In this document: one piece after another, positions 8,924 to 18,479 of the stretch
Layout: every line of letters begins with the position of its first letter
Numbering within the stretch: position 1 is the stretch's first letter
NCBI GenBank assembly: GCA_965203255.1
Contig: OZ241882.1
Span: forward strand, 2,418,001 to 2,482,000
DNA from: JAPOUP01 sp965203255
GTDB taxonomy: Bacteria; Pseudomonadota; Alphaproteobacteria; Rhodobacterales; Rhodobacteraceae
Length of the DNA: 64,000 nucleotides
Reading direction: 5' to 3'
Notes under the pieces: model-generated
Told to the model about the DNA's origin: nothing
Databases searched by the model: none
What the model saw: the letters and a program-made list of their open reading frames with translations, nothing else
Translations under genes and position numbers: made by a program

Positions 8924-9985
8924 ATGCTCCATGATCACTCTCGCGAACGGGATCTGGCATCCGGCTTTCCCACGGTCTTCGGCCGGGGGCTGCTGGGCGA
9001 GTTCCGCAACTTCGTGAATCCGCCGTTCCTAGTCGTGACGATGGAAGATCTTTGGCCTGTTTTCCGCCATCACTTCGAGGGCGCCGACTGCCGCCCCTAC
9101 TTTTGCAGTTCCATTGAACAGGCGCATCTGGACCGCGAAGCGGCTGGCCTTGGCGAGGTGCGGGCAATTCTGGGCCTGGGGGGCGGACAAGCACTTGACG
9201 TCGCCAAGTACTTTGCCTGGCGTATCAACCTGCCGCTGTTCCAGGCGCCGACCGCGCTGTCGGTGAACGCTGTATACGGTCAGCGCACGGCCGTTCGGGC
9301 CAGCGGCAGGGTGGTCTATCGCGGCTGGGCAGTGCCGCAATCGGTCTATATCGATTTCGATGTCATCGCCGCCTGTCCGCCTGCGCTCAACTGGTCCGGG
9401 ATCGGCGACATCCTGTGCTTTCATACAGGCATTCTCGACTGGCGGTACGCTGAACGCGAAGGGAAGGTCGAGGACAAGTGGCGCTATGATGAAGGTCTCG
9501 CGCGGCAATCGCTGGCAAGGGTTCAAAGGATTGTAGAGAACGTCGACAACATCCGCGCAATGAACGACATGGGCATCGAAGCGCTGGTCGACGGACTGAA
9601 ATGGGGGACGAGTTACCACGGCGCGGGATGGTGCCCGCGCCACATAGAGGGCACCGACCACTTTCTTTTCTACACGCTGGAAAAGATGACCGGGAAGAAG
9701 TTCCTGCACGGCCAGCCAGTCGGGCTTGGCGTCATCGTCGGCTCGATGCTCCACGACGACCGGGCCGAGGAAATGCTGGACACGATCTCCAGCATCGGAC
9801 TCGATATCCGGCCAGAGGCCATGGAACTGACTTGGGATCAGTTCGAAGCCGGTCTGAGAGCCATGCGTACCTATGTCAATCAAGTCGGTCTCTGGCACTC
9901 GATTGCCCATGACGCGCGAATTTCCGATGGATTCGTTTCGGACCTGCGGCGCAAGCTGACGAAGGCCTACGCACACCGAACCTGA
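8924..9985 (+). CDS. second glycerol-1-phosphate dehydrogenase-like enzyme
   Basis: 353-aa paralogue of the product at 3952, of the same metal-dependent alcohol dehydrogenase superfamily. It shares GLGGGQALDVAKYFAWR, the GIGDILCF aspartate, a histidine in the RHIEGTDHF stretch and the FLHGQPV histidine, so both copies look catalytically competent. The ATG follows AGAGGACTGACAA, a good ribosome site. It is separated from the operon by 400 bases and may have its own promoter, or may be the trailing gene of the same unit. Two diverged copies beside one importer suggest two successive or alternative oxidations. Confidence 0.8.
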   Translation: MLHDHSRERDLASGFPTVFGRGLLGEFRNFVNPPFLVVTMEDLWPVFRHHFEGADCRPYFCSSIEQAHLDREAAGLGEVRAILGLGGGQALDVAKYFAWRINLPLFQAPTALSVNAVYGQRTAVRASGRVVYRGWAVPQSVYIDFDVIAACPPALNWSGIGDILCFHTGILDWRYAEREGKVEDKWRYDEGLARQSLARVQRIVENVDNIRAMNDMGIEALVDGLKWGTSYHGAGWCPRHIEGTDHFLFYTLEKMTGKKFLHGQPVGLGVIVGSMLHDDRAEEMLDTISSIGLDIRPEAMELTWDQFEAGLRAMRTYVNQVGLWHSIAHDARISDGFVSDLRRKLTKAYAHRT

Positions 9986-10512
9986 CGCCCTCTCTGGGCG
10001 GCTCTCGTGGCCGACGAATGCCTTTCATGCCGGCTCTCGCGAGAGCTTTCCGCCCCAACTGCATTGTCCAGCCACGCCTGCAAAGCCTCGTTCGCCACCG
10101 CGGCTGCATGTCAGGCGCGGCGGTGCGTCTTTTGCCTGGCGCGCGGACAAGGCATCCTTCGACCCGACCTTGCCCTGTTTCGCAACAGGAGTTCTTGCTT
10201 GGCCGGAATACTGTGCCAAGGTTCCCGTCACGAGCCCTAGCGGAACTGCAAGCGTTCGGTAGTGCCGACAGTTGGTCCTGACCTTGTTTCGGTCGTTGCG
10301 AGAGTGGGGAATGACAAAAGGAAAGCGGATGTGCTGCTGCGCCACGCATGGAGATTCACTTCGAAGATGCAGGGGCGCCGTCCGCTCCGGATTCCGGTGA
10401 CGGCGCGCTCATCCGGGTCGTTCCCACTCCATGATGCTGTTCTGCCAGGATTTGGATTCCGCGTTGCGCGTGCGTCCAACGGAATCGTGCGGGGACCGGT
10501 TCTCGATGCGTG
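9986..10512. other. intergenic region, nothing recognised
   Basis: About 530 bases between the dehydrogenase stop and the 3' end of the decayed FAD oxidoreductase on the opposite strand. A short CGCCC...GGGCG dyad directly after 9985 could be a weak terminator. No gene-like reading frame was found. Confidence 0.4.
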
Positions 10513-11811
10513 TCAGCCGAGAACGGAGAAGCTTGATTCCCTGTCGATCTCGCGCTTTCGCGAATGGAAGCCGGCGTTGATGTCGCGTTCGATGCAGGGT
10601 AGCGTGAACGGGTCGCTGTCGTGGTCGTTGCCCGCCTCGCGCCAATCCATGAGGGCCGACATCATCTTCCCGGCGATGGGCGCGTTCCTGTACTGGTTGC
10701 CGCTCGTGCCGCAATCCATGTAGCAGCCGCCAAGGCTGGTGGAATCGTAGATCGGTATCCAGTCGGTTGAGGCGTCGTGGAGACCCACCGCTCCCTTCGC
10801 CTCCGACGGAATGCCCAAGGCCGGCACGCGCTGGGCATAGCGCATGGCCTGCGGCGTCCATTGATCGGCGAAGTTCCGGTCATGTTCGGTGTCCGAGTCG
10901 ACCCATATGTGGGGGTCGCAATCCGGACCCTCGCTACCCACGAGAATGTGGTTGCCCCTTTCGGGCCTGCAGTAGCAGGCGATGTCGCTGTCGGAGACGA
11001 TTGTGCCGTTGCTTTCGAAGTCAAAGCCGGCAGGTGCGGGAACATGCACGACTTCCTGCTTGATCGGTCGGGTCGCGATAGTCATCTCCTGCGTGACGTC
11101 GGCCATTGCTTTCACTGCGGCGGAGCCCGGACCGGCGACATTGATGACCACCGGAGCGTGGATTTCCTCGCCATCCGCCAGTCCGACGCCCTTGACCCGG
11201 CCACCCTCCCGCAGGATTTCGATGACCTCCACGCCGGGACGCGTCCCCGCTCCGTGTCGAGCAGCGGCGGCAGCGAGGTTCTGGGCAGACCGTGCCGGAT
11301 CGGTCACGTATCCCGCATGCGGCCAGAACACGCCACCGGCGAGCCTGTTCCCGTTTGTCACGCCGAAGCCGTCCTAGTCGTTGCGTTTCGGAGGCCCGAA
11401 GCTGTCGAGCGAGTAGATCGGCAGGCGTTCCTCGATGTCGCCCGGGCTCCATTCCTCGAACGGACAATCGAGCGAGGAACTGAACGCCATGTGCCTTTCC
11501 AGAAAGCCGTTCGCCTCCGTTTTCATCACCGGACAGCCGCATTCGGCGAATCTTGCGAGATCCTCGGTCCCGGGGAGGCCAAGATGCTCTGCCCAATCGC
11601 GCCAGTAGTGGTAGCCTTCCCAGGCAAAGGCCGTTCAGTTATAGGCCGAGTAGTGCATCCGGATGATCGCGCAGGATCCGGCTGTGGACCCGTGACCGAT
11701 CACGCGGTTCCGGTCGAGCGACAGGACCGACTTTCCGGTCTTGGCGACCTCGAAGGCCGTGGCGGCGCCGATCACTCCGGTTCCGATCACGATGACGTCT
11801 GGCTGGCCCAT
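10513..11811 (-). pseudogene. FAD-dependent amino-acid/amine oxidoreductase with two nonsense codons
   Basis: A full-length 433-codon frame for a DAO/sarcosine oxidase-like flavoprotein. It begins at ATG 11811 with a GAGGG ribosome site and an N-terminal FAD-binding motif (VIGTGVIGAATA). Two stop codons interrupt it: TGA at 11635-11637, where a Trp codon is expected before TAFAWEGYHYWR, and TAG at 11374-11376. The remainder stays in one frame down to 10513, including PHAGYVTDP and the C-terminal GGCYMDCGTSGNQ region. No frameshift is needed to read it, so loss was recent and by point mutation. It would have oxidised an amino acid or secondary amine. It lies beside another broken gene (11940). 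Confidence 0.85.
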
Positions 11812-11939
11812 TCAAATATCCCTCGCTCGACGGATGCCTTGGCATTCCCCGCTACGCTCTGTCAAGACAATGGCGGGAGCGGGCCACGGGAAAGGTCACG
11901 CTCGAAGTGGTGCGGCACCTGCATTCCCGTGACATGCTC

Positions 11940-12909
11940 TCAGCCGAGCCGTTCCTGCCATGTCGGGAAGACGTCTCCGGCCGCAGGCCACCCGTGATAG
12001 ACCGTGCGCGTGATCGCTCGAGCAAGGCATGTGGCAGCTGCATGCCCGAGACGGAACTGGTCCTGCCCAGCAACTTCCCGGAGGCCCGTTGCCGCGACGA
12101 AGACGAGGTCTCCGTCCAAGGGCGAACGCGCCGGAACGACGGCGCGTGCAATGCCGTCATGCGCGGCGGTTGCCATGCGCTGGACATCGGCCTTTGCAAG
12201 CGCAAGATCTGTCGCGATCACGGCAATCGTCGTGTTCGCAGGGCTATCGAGCTTGGTTTGTGGTGCCGGCGCAGGCCCGGGCGCCGTGCCAAGGCCGCCG
12301 AACTCGTTGTGCTGTTCGAAAGGCGCCGCCCAAAAGTGCGGTCCTTCGCCCACCGTTGCCTGACCGACCGCGTTGACAGCCACCAAGGCGCCGACGATCG
12401 CACCCGAGCGCAGAATGGCTAACACAGAAGCCAGCCCTCCTTTAAGCCCAGCCGTGATCCCGCCTGTGTCTACTCGGACGCTGCCAAGTTCCAGTTCCGG
12501 GCCACGTGCGGAATAGGCAGTGCGCCCGAGGGTCGGGTAGGAATTCTCGTCCCACCCAGTGGCACCGCCGCTGGCAAGGTCGAAAATGATGGCGGCCGGC
12601 ACGATCGGCACCCTGTGGCCTGCCGCCTCGAAGCACCGCCCATCAGCGCGGAAGTCCGCCGTGACGCCATCGACGGCAGCAAGGCCGAATGCCGAGCCGC
12701 CTGAGAGAGCCAGTGCGTTCACCGCCTGCACGGTCTTGTCGAACGCGAGGTGGTCGGGTGCCGGACGCACCTCCCATGACGTGAACGCCAGCGACCATCG
12801 GGGCGTCACCGACGACGACCGTCACTCCGGTTTTGATGAGGTCGTCCTGCGCCTGACCCACGGTCAGGCCGGCAACGTCTGTGAGCAGGTTCCGAGGTTC
12901 GGGCCGCAT
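11940..12909 (-). pseudogene. P1 family peptidase (DmpA/NylC-like), frameshifted
   Basis: N-terminal nucleophile hydrolase of the P1 (S58) family that removes N-terminal residues or hydrolyses D-esters and amides. The first 50 residues (from ATG 12909, after AGGAAGAAG) and the remainder lie in different frames, with a switch near 12760 after VMGGASGTR. The downstream part keeps LSGGSAFGLAAVDGV and the autocleavage site ANTTIAVIATD, whose first Thr is the expected nucleophile. A single frameshift therefore inactivates an otherwise well-preserved gene, unless there is a sequencing error. It is divergent from the DUF1523 pseudogene and upstream of the broken FAD oxidoreductase. Confidence 0.75.
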
Positions 12910-13645
12910 CTTCTTCCTTGCCAGTCGTGCTGCCGGTTCCTTCAGGCTGGCATGGGCCGCAGGCACTGTGAAGCCCTTGCGTTCACCGGGTGCATCGCCT
13001 TATTTCGGCGCGGGAGGGGAAACGCCATGGCCTATGTGAGCTGGACCTTCCGCATTCTTATCGCGCTCGCCCTAGTATCCCGTCCGTGTTGAAGTGACGC
13101 CGGGACACTTGCCCTGTCCCACCTGATACCGTATACTGGCCGCAACAACAACCAACAGACCTTCCGGATCTGGCGGATGTCCGCTGGCGGTTCCGGGGGC
13201 ACCGGGAAGGGGCAGGCTATGGGCAGAGGCGGAAAGAGAATATGTCACGCAAGGCTGGACGGTGGCGGGCGGGCGCTCCTGCAGGGGACCGTCGACGGCG
13301 GAAAGGGGTCGGTGCCGGCGGGCGCGCATCCTCCTTCTGGCGGACGCCAGCCGCGACGGCGGCGGACGCGATGACGCCGACATGGCGGATGTCCCCGGGG
13401 CCGGGGCCTCGACGGGCGGGCGGGCCCGCAGGCGGTTCGTGCTGGAAGGCCTTGAGGCGGCTCTGGAGAGGAAGGGGCAGGCCAGCAGCAGGAAGCCCGT
13501 GCTGGACGGCGGGGGCCAGGCGAGGCTGGCCTGCTCCGAGCCCCCCGAGGGGCACGCGCGCCGGGCGCTGCGGCTGCCCGGCGACAGGCTCGGCGGGCTG
13601 GAGGCCGTCGACAGCATATCGAAGGAGACGGTGCGGCAGGGGCTC

Positions 13646-15351
13646 TTATGAGACCTTACAGGTCAAGTGCCCTTTTTCAAAACCTCACATCGGCGTCCCT
13701 CCCTCCGTCGGGGGGCGGCTTCCGTGCCACCGGGGAAGTCCAGACAGAACGTCGCGGTTCCATGACGCGCTCAACGACGCGTCCAGCCTCTTATCCGGTT
13801 CGGTTGGCCGGTGCCGGCCCCGTGACCATTATGCCCGATTCGGGCGGTGCGACGTTCCGGGGGGGGCGGGACCCATCTGAAATGAACGGTGCCGCTTCCT
13901 GCGGCGAACCAGGCCCCTGCACGGTCACACGCCCTGCCCGGGTTCCCCGGAGGCCCCGTCGGGCCGCCCGGGTGTTCCGTTGTTCCGTTGTTCCGTTGCC
14001 CTCCCGCTCTCAGGCCTGCGACAGGACGGCGCCCTCCGGCACCAGGCCGGTGGTGGCGAACCTCCACAGCGCCACCAGAAGCTTACGGGCCAGCGCCACG
14101 ATCCCCCGCCTGCGCGAACGTCCGTCGCGGGCGCTCACGTAATCCCGGAACCACGCCGAGAGGGCGCTGTCGGGCTGGTGGCGCAGCCAGCGCCAGGCCA
14201 TCTGCACCAGGTGCTTTCGCAGCATCGCGCCGCCCGCCTTGCTGATCCCCTGGTCGTTGTCGACGCCCCCGCTCGCGAAGGGCACCGGCGCCAGGCCCGC
14301 GAGGCTGGCCAGCTGCCGCCGGTTGCGCAGCTCCCGGTAGAAGAGCTCGCCGCCCAGCATCAGCGCGTCGTTCGGGCCGATCCCGCGCAGCCGGACCAGC
14401 GTCGCCGCGTGGTGGGCGTCCGCCGGCGCCGCCCGCGGTCTGTCAACGGGCGGAGCGGCCTCCTTCCCGGCGGCGTCCGCGCGGAGGCCGTCGAGGGCCC
14501 GGGCCGACGCCTCCAGCATCTCCATCTTCCTCGCCTCGACAGCCTTGAGTTCCGCGCGCACCAGCTCCAGCCGGTCGAGGATGCCCTTGATCTCGGCCAG
14601 CAGCTCCGGCGGCAGCGGCTCCCCGTAGCCGGTCTCCATCCCGCCGAGCCGCTCACGGAACCCCGGCCGCGCCGGATCCCCGGCCAACACCCCGTGCAGC
14701 CTCAGGAGCCCGTCGACGGAGTTCGAGAGGCGGCGGCGCTCCTGCACCAGACGCTCCCGCCGGCGCAGCAGCCGCTTCCTGTCCTCCTCCGCGACCGTTG
14801 GCACACGCACCCGCGACATCGCGTCCCGGTCGCCGCCGTCCCACGCCCTGAGCGCCCGGACCATCCGGCGGGCGTCGATCCGGTCCGTCTTCACCTTCTT
14901 TTTCCTCCGCACCACCTCGAGGCTCGCGGGGTCGCAGACAACCACCTCGACATCCTCCCCCTCCAGCCGCCGGGCCAGCCAGAAGCCCTCGTAACCGGCC
15001 TCGTACACAAGCATCACCCGGACATCGCCGCCGGTCGCCGCCCGCTCCCGCGCCCGCCCGAGCCTGCCCAGGAGCCCATCAACGTCCTGCGGCGCCAGCC
15101 TGTGGATGCCGGCCCTCGACGTGTCGGACGGATCGCCCACCGCGAGGATCCAGCTCCTGCCGCTCACTTCCAGAGCCGCGTAGACCGTGGTAACGTTCCC
15201 CTCGAAAGGGGTTTTCGAATCAGTCATCTTTCTCTCCTTTCACTCGGCGGGGGTTGCCGTCTCGCGGCCCCCCGCCACAACATGCTGTCTTCCTGTCAAC
15301 ACCCTGCACCGAATCACCCGCGAAGGCAAACGGCGGCCCGTCCCATGGCAT
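13646..15351 (-). mobile_element. IS110-family element inserted in the IS630 transposase
   Basis: Boundaries are inferred from where the IS630 coding sequence stops (ctc codon ending 13645) and resumes (ctg at 15352). The 1.7-kb element holds one intact transposase gene on the minus strand. There are 124 bases before the gene and an unusually long 364-base noncoding stretch after it (13646-14009). Such ends in IS110-family elements can encode a bridge RNA that guides the recombinase. The exact core dinucleotide cannot be fixed by eye. Confidence 0.7.
14010..15227 (-). CDS. IS110 family transposase
   Basis: Intact 405-aa DEDD-type IS110 recombinase. The RuvC-like N-terminal half begins YAALEVSGRSW (Glu in place of the first Asp seen in many members), followed by YEAGYEGFWLARRLEG and VKTDRIDARRM with two conserved Asp. 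A central coiled region follows (about residues 135-235). The C-terminal Tnp domain carries RNRRQLASLAGLAPVPFASG, with the conserved serine region, and GISKAGGAMLRKHL. It is the only apparently functional gene inside the 13-16 kb nest. The enzyme inserts and excises the element by RNA-guided strand exchange, as known for IS621-type relatives. Confidence 0.85.
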   Translation of the reverse strand: MTDSKTPFEGNVTTVYAALEVSGRSWILAVGDPSDTSRAGIHRLAPQDVDGLLGRLGRARERAATGGDVRVMLVYEAGYEGFWLARRLEGEDVEVVVCDPASLEVVRRKKKVKTDRIDARRMVRALRAWDGGDRDAMSRVRVPTVAEEDRKRLLRRRERLVQERRRLSNSVDGLLRLHGVLAGDPARPGFRERLGGMETGYGEPLPPELLAEIKGILDRLELVRAELKAVEARKMEMLEASARALDGLRADAAGKEAAPPVDRPRAAPADAHHAATLVRLRGIGPNDALMLGGELFYRELRNRRQLASLAGLAPVPFASGGVDNDQGISKAGGAMLRKHLVQMAWRWLRHQPDSALSAWFRDYVSARDGRSRRRGIVALARKLLVALWRFATTGLVPEGAVLSQA

Positions 15352-16617
15352 CTGAAAAAAACGACATCAAGCCCTGAAGGGACCAGTGCTGGTGCATCCC
15401 GCCGAAAGAGAGCGCCGAATCCGTCTGCGCCATGGAGGACGTCCTGAAGACCTGCAGCCGCGGGTACGACGACGGCACGGTCCTGGCCGTCATGGACGGG
15501 ACCCCGGAGCAGCAGACGAGGGAGACGCGGACGCCATTGCCGCCGCGGCCAGGGCAGCCGGCCGCATACGGCTCCGGGTACGAGCGCAACGGCACCGCGA
15601 ACCTGTTCATGGTGTACGCGCCGCTGGAGGCGTGGCGCCACGTGAAGGTCACCGACCGCCGCACGAAGAGGGACTTCGCAAGGCTGCTCGCCGACATCGC
15701 CGACGTCCACTTTCCGGACAGGAAAACCGTCCCCGTGATGGACAGCCCGACACCCACAGGCTGTCGACCCTCTACGGGACCTTCGAGCCGGCGGAGGCGT
15801 CGCGGCCCGCGGACCGCTTCGAGGTCCACCACACGCCGAGGCACGGGAGCTGGCTTAACATGGCGGAGACCGGGACAGACGTCCTCTCCCGGCAGTGCCT
15901 CGACCGGCGCATCCCGGACCGGGAGGCGATGGTGCGGGAGGTCGGCGCCTGGCAGGCGCACCGCAACCCGTCGGCGAAGCCGGTCGACTGGCGGTTCAGG
16001 ACCGGGGACGCCCGCGTGAAACTGAAGTCCCTCTATCCATCACAACAATAAGGTCGCGATACTAGTCGGAGGCCTGCACTACAACCTGCCGCAGCGTGAC
16101 ATCGTACGGGTCGTGAACACGTATGAAGAGCGACGGGACTTCGATGACTGGACTTCGGTGTTCTGGAGTGGCCGTGCCGCGACAAGCACGACCAATCCCA
16201 CCAAAGACGTCCTGTTCGTCCAGGCGGTCAAGGCCAACGGCAAGGCCATGGTGTAGCGGAATCAGGACACCGAATTCTGGCCGCCCTGTTTCAAGTTCGA
16301 CACCGCGGACCTGCAGACCGGGGCTGCCGATGCCGTTTCGACCCGGGACGATCCCGAGTGGTACGTGGTTCGGCACTACGGATGGCGAAACGTCTGGCTT
16401 TCGATTTTTCCGAACGCGCTTCTCCTGACACCGGCCGAATGCGGTTGATCTCGTGGTTCAACATCGTGTTTCTGGCGCTCCTGGCGATATTGCTGATCAC
16501 CATCTGGCGGCAGTGGCGGAATTTCCGCCGTCGTCGCATCGCCCCGCTTCTTCTCAACATTGGCGAAGCCGCGAACTCAGTGCGTGGCCGAATTGGAAGG
16601 CTGTTCAGGCGAGGCTG

Positions 16618-16977
16618 ACCGGTTCGGGACTCTTGCAGGATCCGGAAGCGCTGCTGCGACATTGACGGACGTCGCCGCTTGGAATGGCGGGCATGGTTGG
16701 CCGAGGGCATTGAGGGCATCTTGACCCGTTTGGCCAAATGAGGGACTTTCATCAAGTGGCGAGGCCCCACGAAATGGAAGAGCGAGTGGCCGGAATTGCA
16801 GCAGACGCGATCCCGCGGGTGCTGTCAGGATTGAGAGCTTGACCTAAAATTGCTGTCTATGCTCCATATATTGCGAGAACGCCTTCGTATGGCCAGCCTA
16901 ATGGGCTAGATGTGGAATTCCAGGTCAAACTCTGAGACGGACCTGGCCGACTTAAGAAGGAATGCCGGGAGGAAATC
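16618..16977. other. intergenic region upstream of the NMT1-like gene
   Basis: No gene seen. A TTGACC at 16839-16844 has no well-spaced -10 partner. The A+T content rises just before the next gene, consistent with a promoter, but I cannot place one. Confidence 0.35.
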
Positions 16978-17865
16978 ATGGCAAAGTTCGTCATAGCGCC
17001 GCACATGCGCCTGCACGAGTGGATTGCGGTTGAGAAAGGATACTTTGACGAAGTCGGACTGGACTACGCGCTTGAAGATCAATTGAAGTCAGCGACCGGT
17101 GAACGGCACGATCTGGGCGATCGGGTTGGGGCATATCAGACTTTCGAGAAAGGCCGGACCTGTGACGTAAGCTCGGCCTGCCACTGGACCGTGAACGTGG
17201 CAGCGGCGTCTGGTCACGGGAAGCTCTATGCAAACGCATACTCCGTTTCCCCGTGCGGGATATTCGTTCCAGGGGAATCTTCCGTCAAGCGGCCAGAAGA
17301 TCTGGCCAATGTCCCAATTTCCGTGGGCTATCAATCTGGCAGCCACTATTCGTCGATCCAGGCACTGGAACCCTTCCTCTCACACGATGAAATCAACCTT
17401 TCCTTTGCTGACGGACTCCTGTTCAAGCGGATGGAGCACATGATCGACGGCAACATCCCTGCCGTCAGCCTGTTCAGCGGCCCTTACTACTTCATGGAGC
17501 AACTGCGGTTCCGCAAGGTCCTGGACACGTCGTTCATGATGGCCGCGATGGTCGCCGAGGACGCTGACCTAGAAGACGTCGAAAGATATTTCAGTGCCTT
17601 GCGGATGGCGCAAAGGGACATTGATCTCAGGCAGGAACTATACACTCACTACTATAAGAACGAGTTCCCGGAGCGTTTCCGCGACCAGATGGATACGCGG
17701 TTGTTCGGACCGGGAGAGCGGATCGTTTTCGAGCCGTATTCGCGTCAGATTTTTGATCAGTCACGCGAATGGATCGCCGAGCGCGACATCTTCGAGGATG
17801 GTTTGGGTGACTTGTCATATGAACAAGCTATAGTCACTCCTGTGGTTGCCGAACCTGCCGAGTGA
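16978..17865 (+). CDS. NMT1/THI5-like substrate-binding-fold protein without signal peptide
   Basis: 295-aa intact protein with the type-II periplasmic binding fold of the NMT1/THI5/SsuA-like family: KFVIAPHMRLHEWIAVEKGYF at the start (normally residues 30-50 of a secreted protein), then DLANVPISVGYQSGSHYSS. The ATG is preceded by GGGAGGAAATC, a strong ribosome site, and there is no hydrophobic leader. It therefore should stay in the cytoplasm unless a start was missed upstream, where no in-frame leader is seen. Family members bind thiamine precursors, sulfonates or aromatic compounds. No ABC permease or ATPase is adjacent. A cytoplasmic enzyme or sensor role is possible; substrate unknown. 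Confidence 0.7.
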   Translation: MAKFVIAPHMRLHEWIAVEKGYFDEVGLDYALEDQLKSATGERHDLGDRVGAYQTFEKGRTCDVSSACHWTVNVAAASGHGKLYANAYSVSPCGIFVPGESSVKRPEDLANVPISVGYQSGSHYSSIQALEPFLSHDEINLSFADGLLFKRMEHMIDGNIPAVSLFSGPYYFMEQLRFRKVLDTSFMMAAMVAEDADLEDVERYFSALRMAQRDIDLRQELYTHYYKNEFPERFRDQMDTRLFGPGERIVFEPYSRQIFDQSREWIAERDIFEDGLGDLSYEQAIVTPVVAEPAE

Positions 17866-18470
17866 GGCACGTACATTCCGACGAGTGCAATTTCCTGCGG
17901 CAGTTGTCCTTGTCGGCACGCGCTTTGCGCCGAGACGCAGTCCTTGCAATGCGGAGCCTCGCCTCCCGGTCGTCGGCCTTGTCCCTGCCCGCCCCGCAGG
18001 CGCGATGGCGTTGAATGGCTTCATCTGCGGCGCAAGTCAGTCAGTTGTCGTTCCTGCTCTCAGTGCAACTGCAATACGATTTCTTGCTTCAGATCAATTG
18101 GCTGAGGCGGTTCACACCTGAATTGCGTTCAAGTGTCGGTCCCGGTCTTTGCGTGCCCACGCAACCACCATCGTTATAAATCGTGTCCGTCAGAAATCCC
18201 CTTCTCTCCGGAGGCTCGCGGGCGACGGTTCGTCCGGTCTGGTCGTTGCTTGGCAACGACCAGCGGCTGTATTCGCGTTTTGTCCCGTTTCCGGCGTGGC
18301 ATGGGCTGCGGTCCGTGGGGGAACGGGCGCCTTTCACTTCCGTCAGCCCATGGATGTTCCTCCCTGTCCGTCCGAACCAGAGGGCGTCATGCCGGTGGCG
18401 TGAAGGAAGCCGTCAGGTGACGGGCGGCCGCCGGATGCCCACCCGCCGCCTGTCCATCAGTCATTTTCCA
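17866..18470. other. intergenic region with one strong hairpin
   Basis: No gene recognised. At 18239-18263 an 11-bp perfect stem (CTGGTCGTTGC with GCAACGACCAG, 3-base loop) lies about 370 bases after the NMT1-like gene. It has no following T run, so a terminator role is uncertain. The later part grades into the 3' flank of the Tn5-type remnant. Confidence 0.35.
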
Positions 18471-18479
18471 GCTGGGCAC

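Larger units (their letters stand above)
13240..16051 (+). pseudogene. IS630 family transposase, interrupted and frameshifted
   Basis: The N-terminal part (about 13240-13645) shows the helix-turn-helix half in drifting frames: ARILLLADASRDGGG, RRRFVLEGLEAALERK, CSEPPEG and ISKETVRQ. After the IS110 guest it resumes at 15352 with KKNDIKP, then a TGA where Trp is expected, then WCIPPKESAE and AMEDVLK. The catalytic part follows in two frames: VMDGTPEQQTRETRTP (usually a DET motif), NGTANLFMVYAPLEAWRHVK, then HHTPRHGSWLNMAE and SRQCLDRRIPDRE, ending at SLYPSQQ (stop 16051). Several frameshifts make it inactive independently of the IS110 insertion. Confidence 0.8.
13073..16064 (+). mobile_element. 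IS630-type element with TA target duplication
   Basis: Inserted in the DUF1523 gene. TA dinucleotides flank it at 13073-13074 and 16063-16064, as expected for IS630/Tc1-like transposition. Just inside are imperfect inverted repeats: GTATCCCGTCC on the left and GTATCGCGACC on the right (read inward), with weaker similarity beyond. It carries a decayed transposase gene and is itself interrupted at 13646-15351 by an IS110-type element. Without the guest it would be about 1.28 kb, close to IS630 size. Confidence 0.8.
13027..16617 (+). pseudogene. DUF1523 family protein, split by nested insertion sequences
   Basis: The 5' piece (13027-13074; MAYVSWTFRILIALAL, a membrane anchor after a GGGAGGGGAAACGCC leader) continues after the IS at 16064 with VGGLHYNLPQRDIVRVVNT. 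Joining the halves at a single TA restores the frame exactly. DUF1523 is a family of small membrane proteins common in Rhodobacteraceae, of unknown function; WPPCFKFD and VRHYGWRN are typical stretches. Further decay is present: an in-frame TAG at 16254-16256 (a Tyr codon expected after AMV) and a frameshift near 16430, after which WFNIVFLALLAILL continues in another frame to 16617. Confidence 0.8.

Noticed and set aside
11635..11637. TGA in the FAD oxidoreductase as a selenocysteine codon
   Set aside because: The position is expected to be Trp, there is no visible SECIS element or sel gene set, and a second stop (TAG) lies downstream.
13980..15377. 465-codon frame opposite the first IS110 transposase
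   Set aside because: Low-complexity Arg/Pro/Leu-rich composition; the minus-strand transposase explains the sequence fully.
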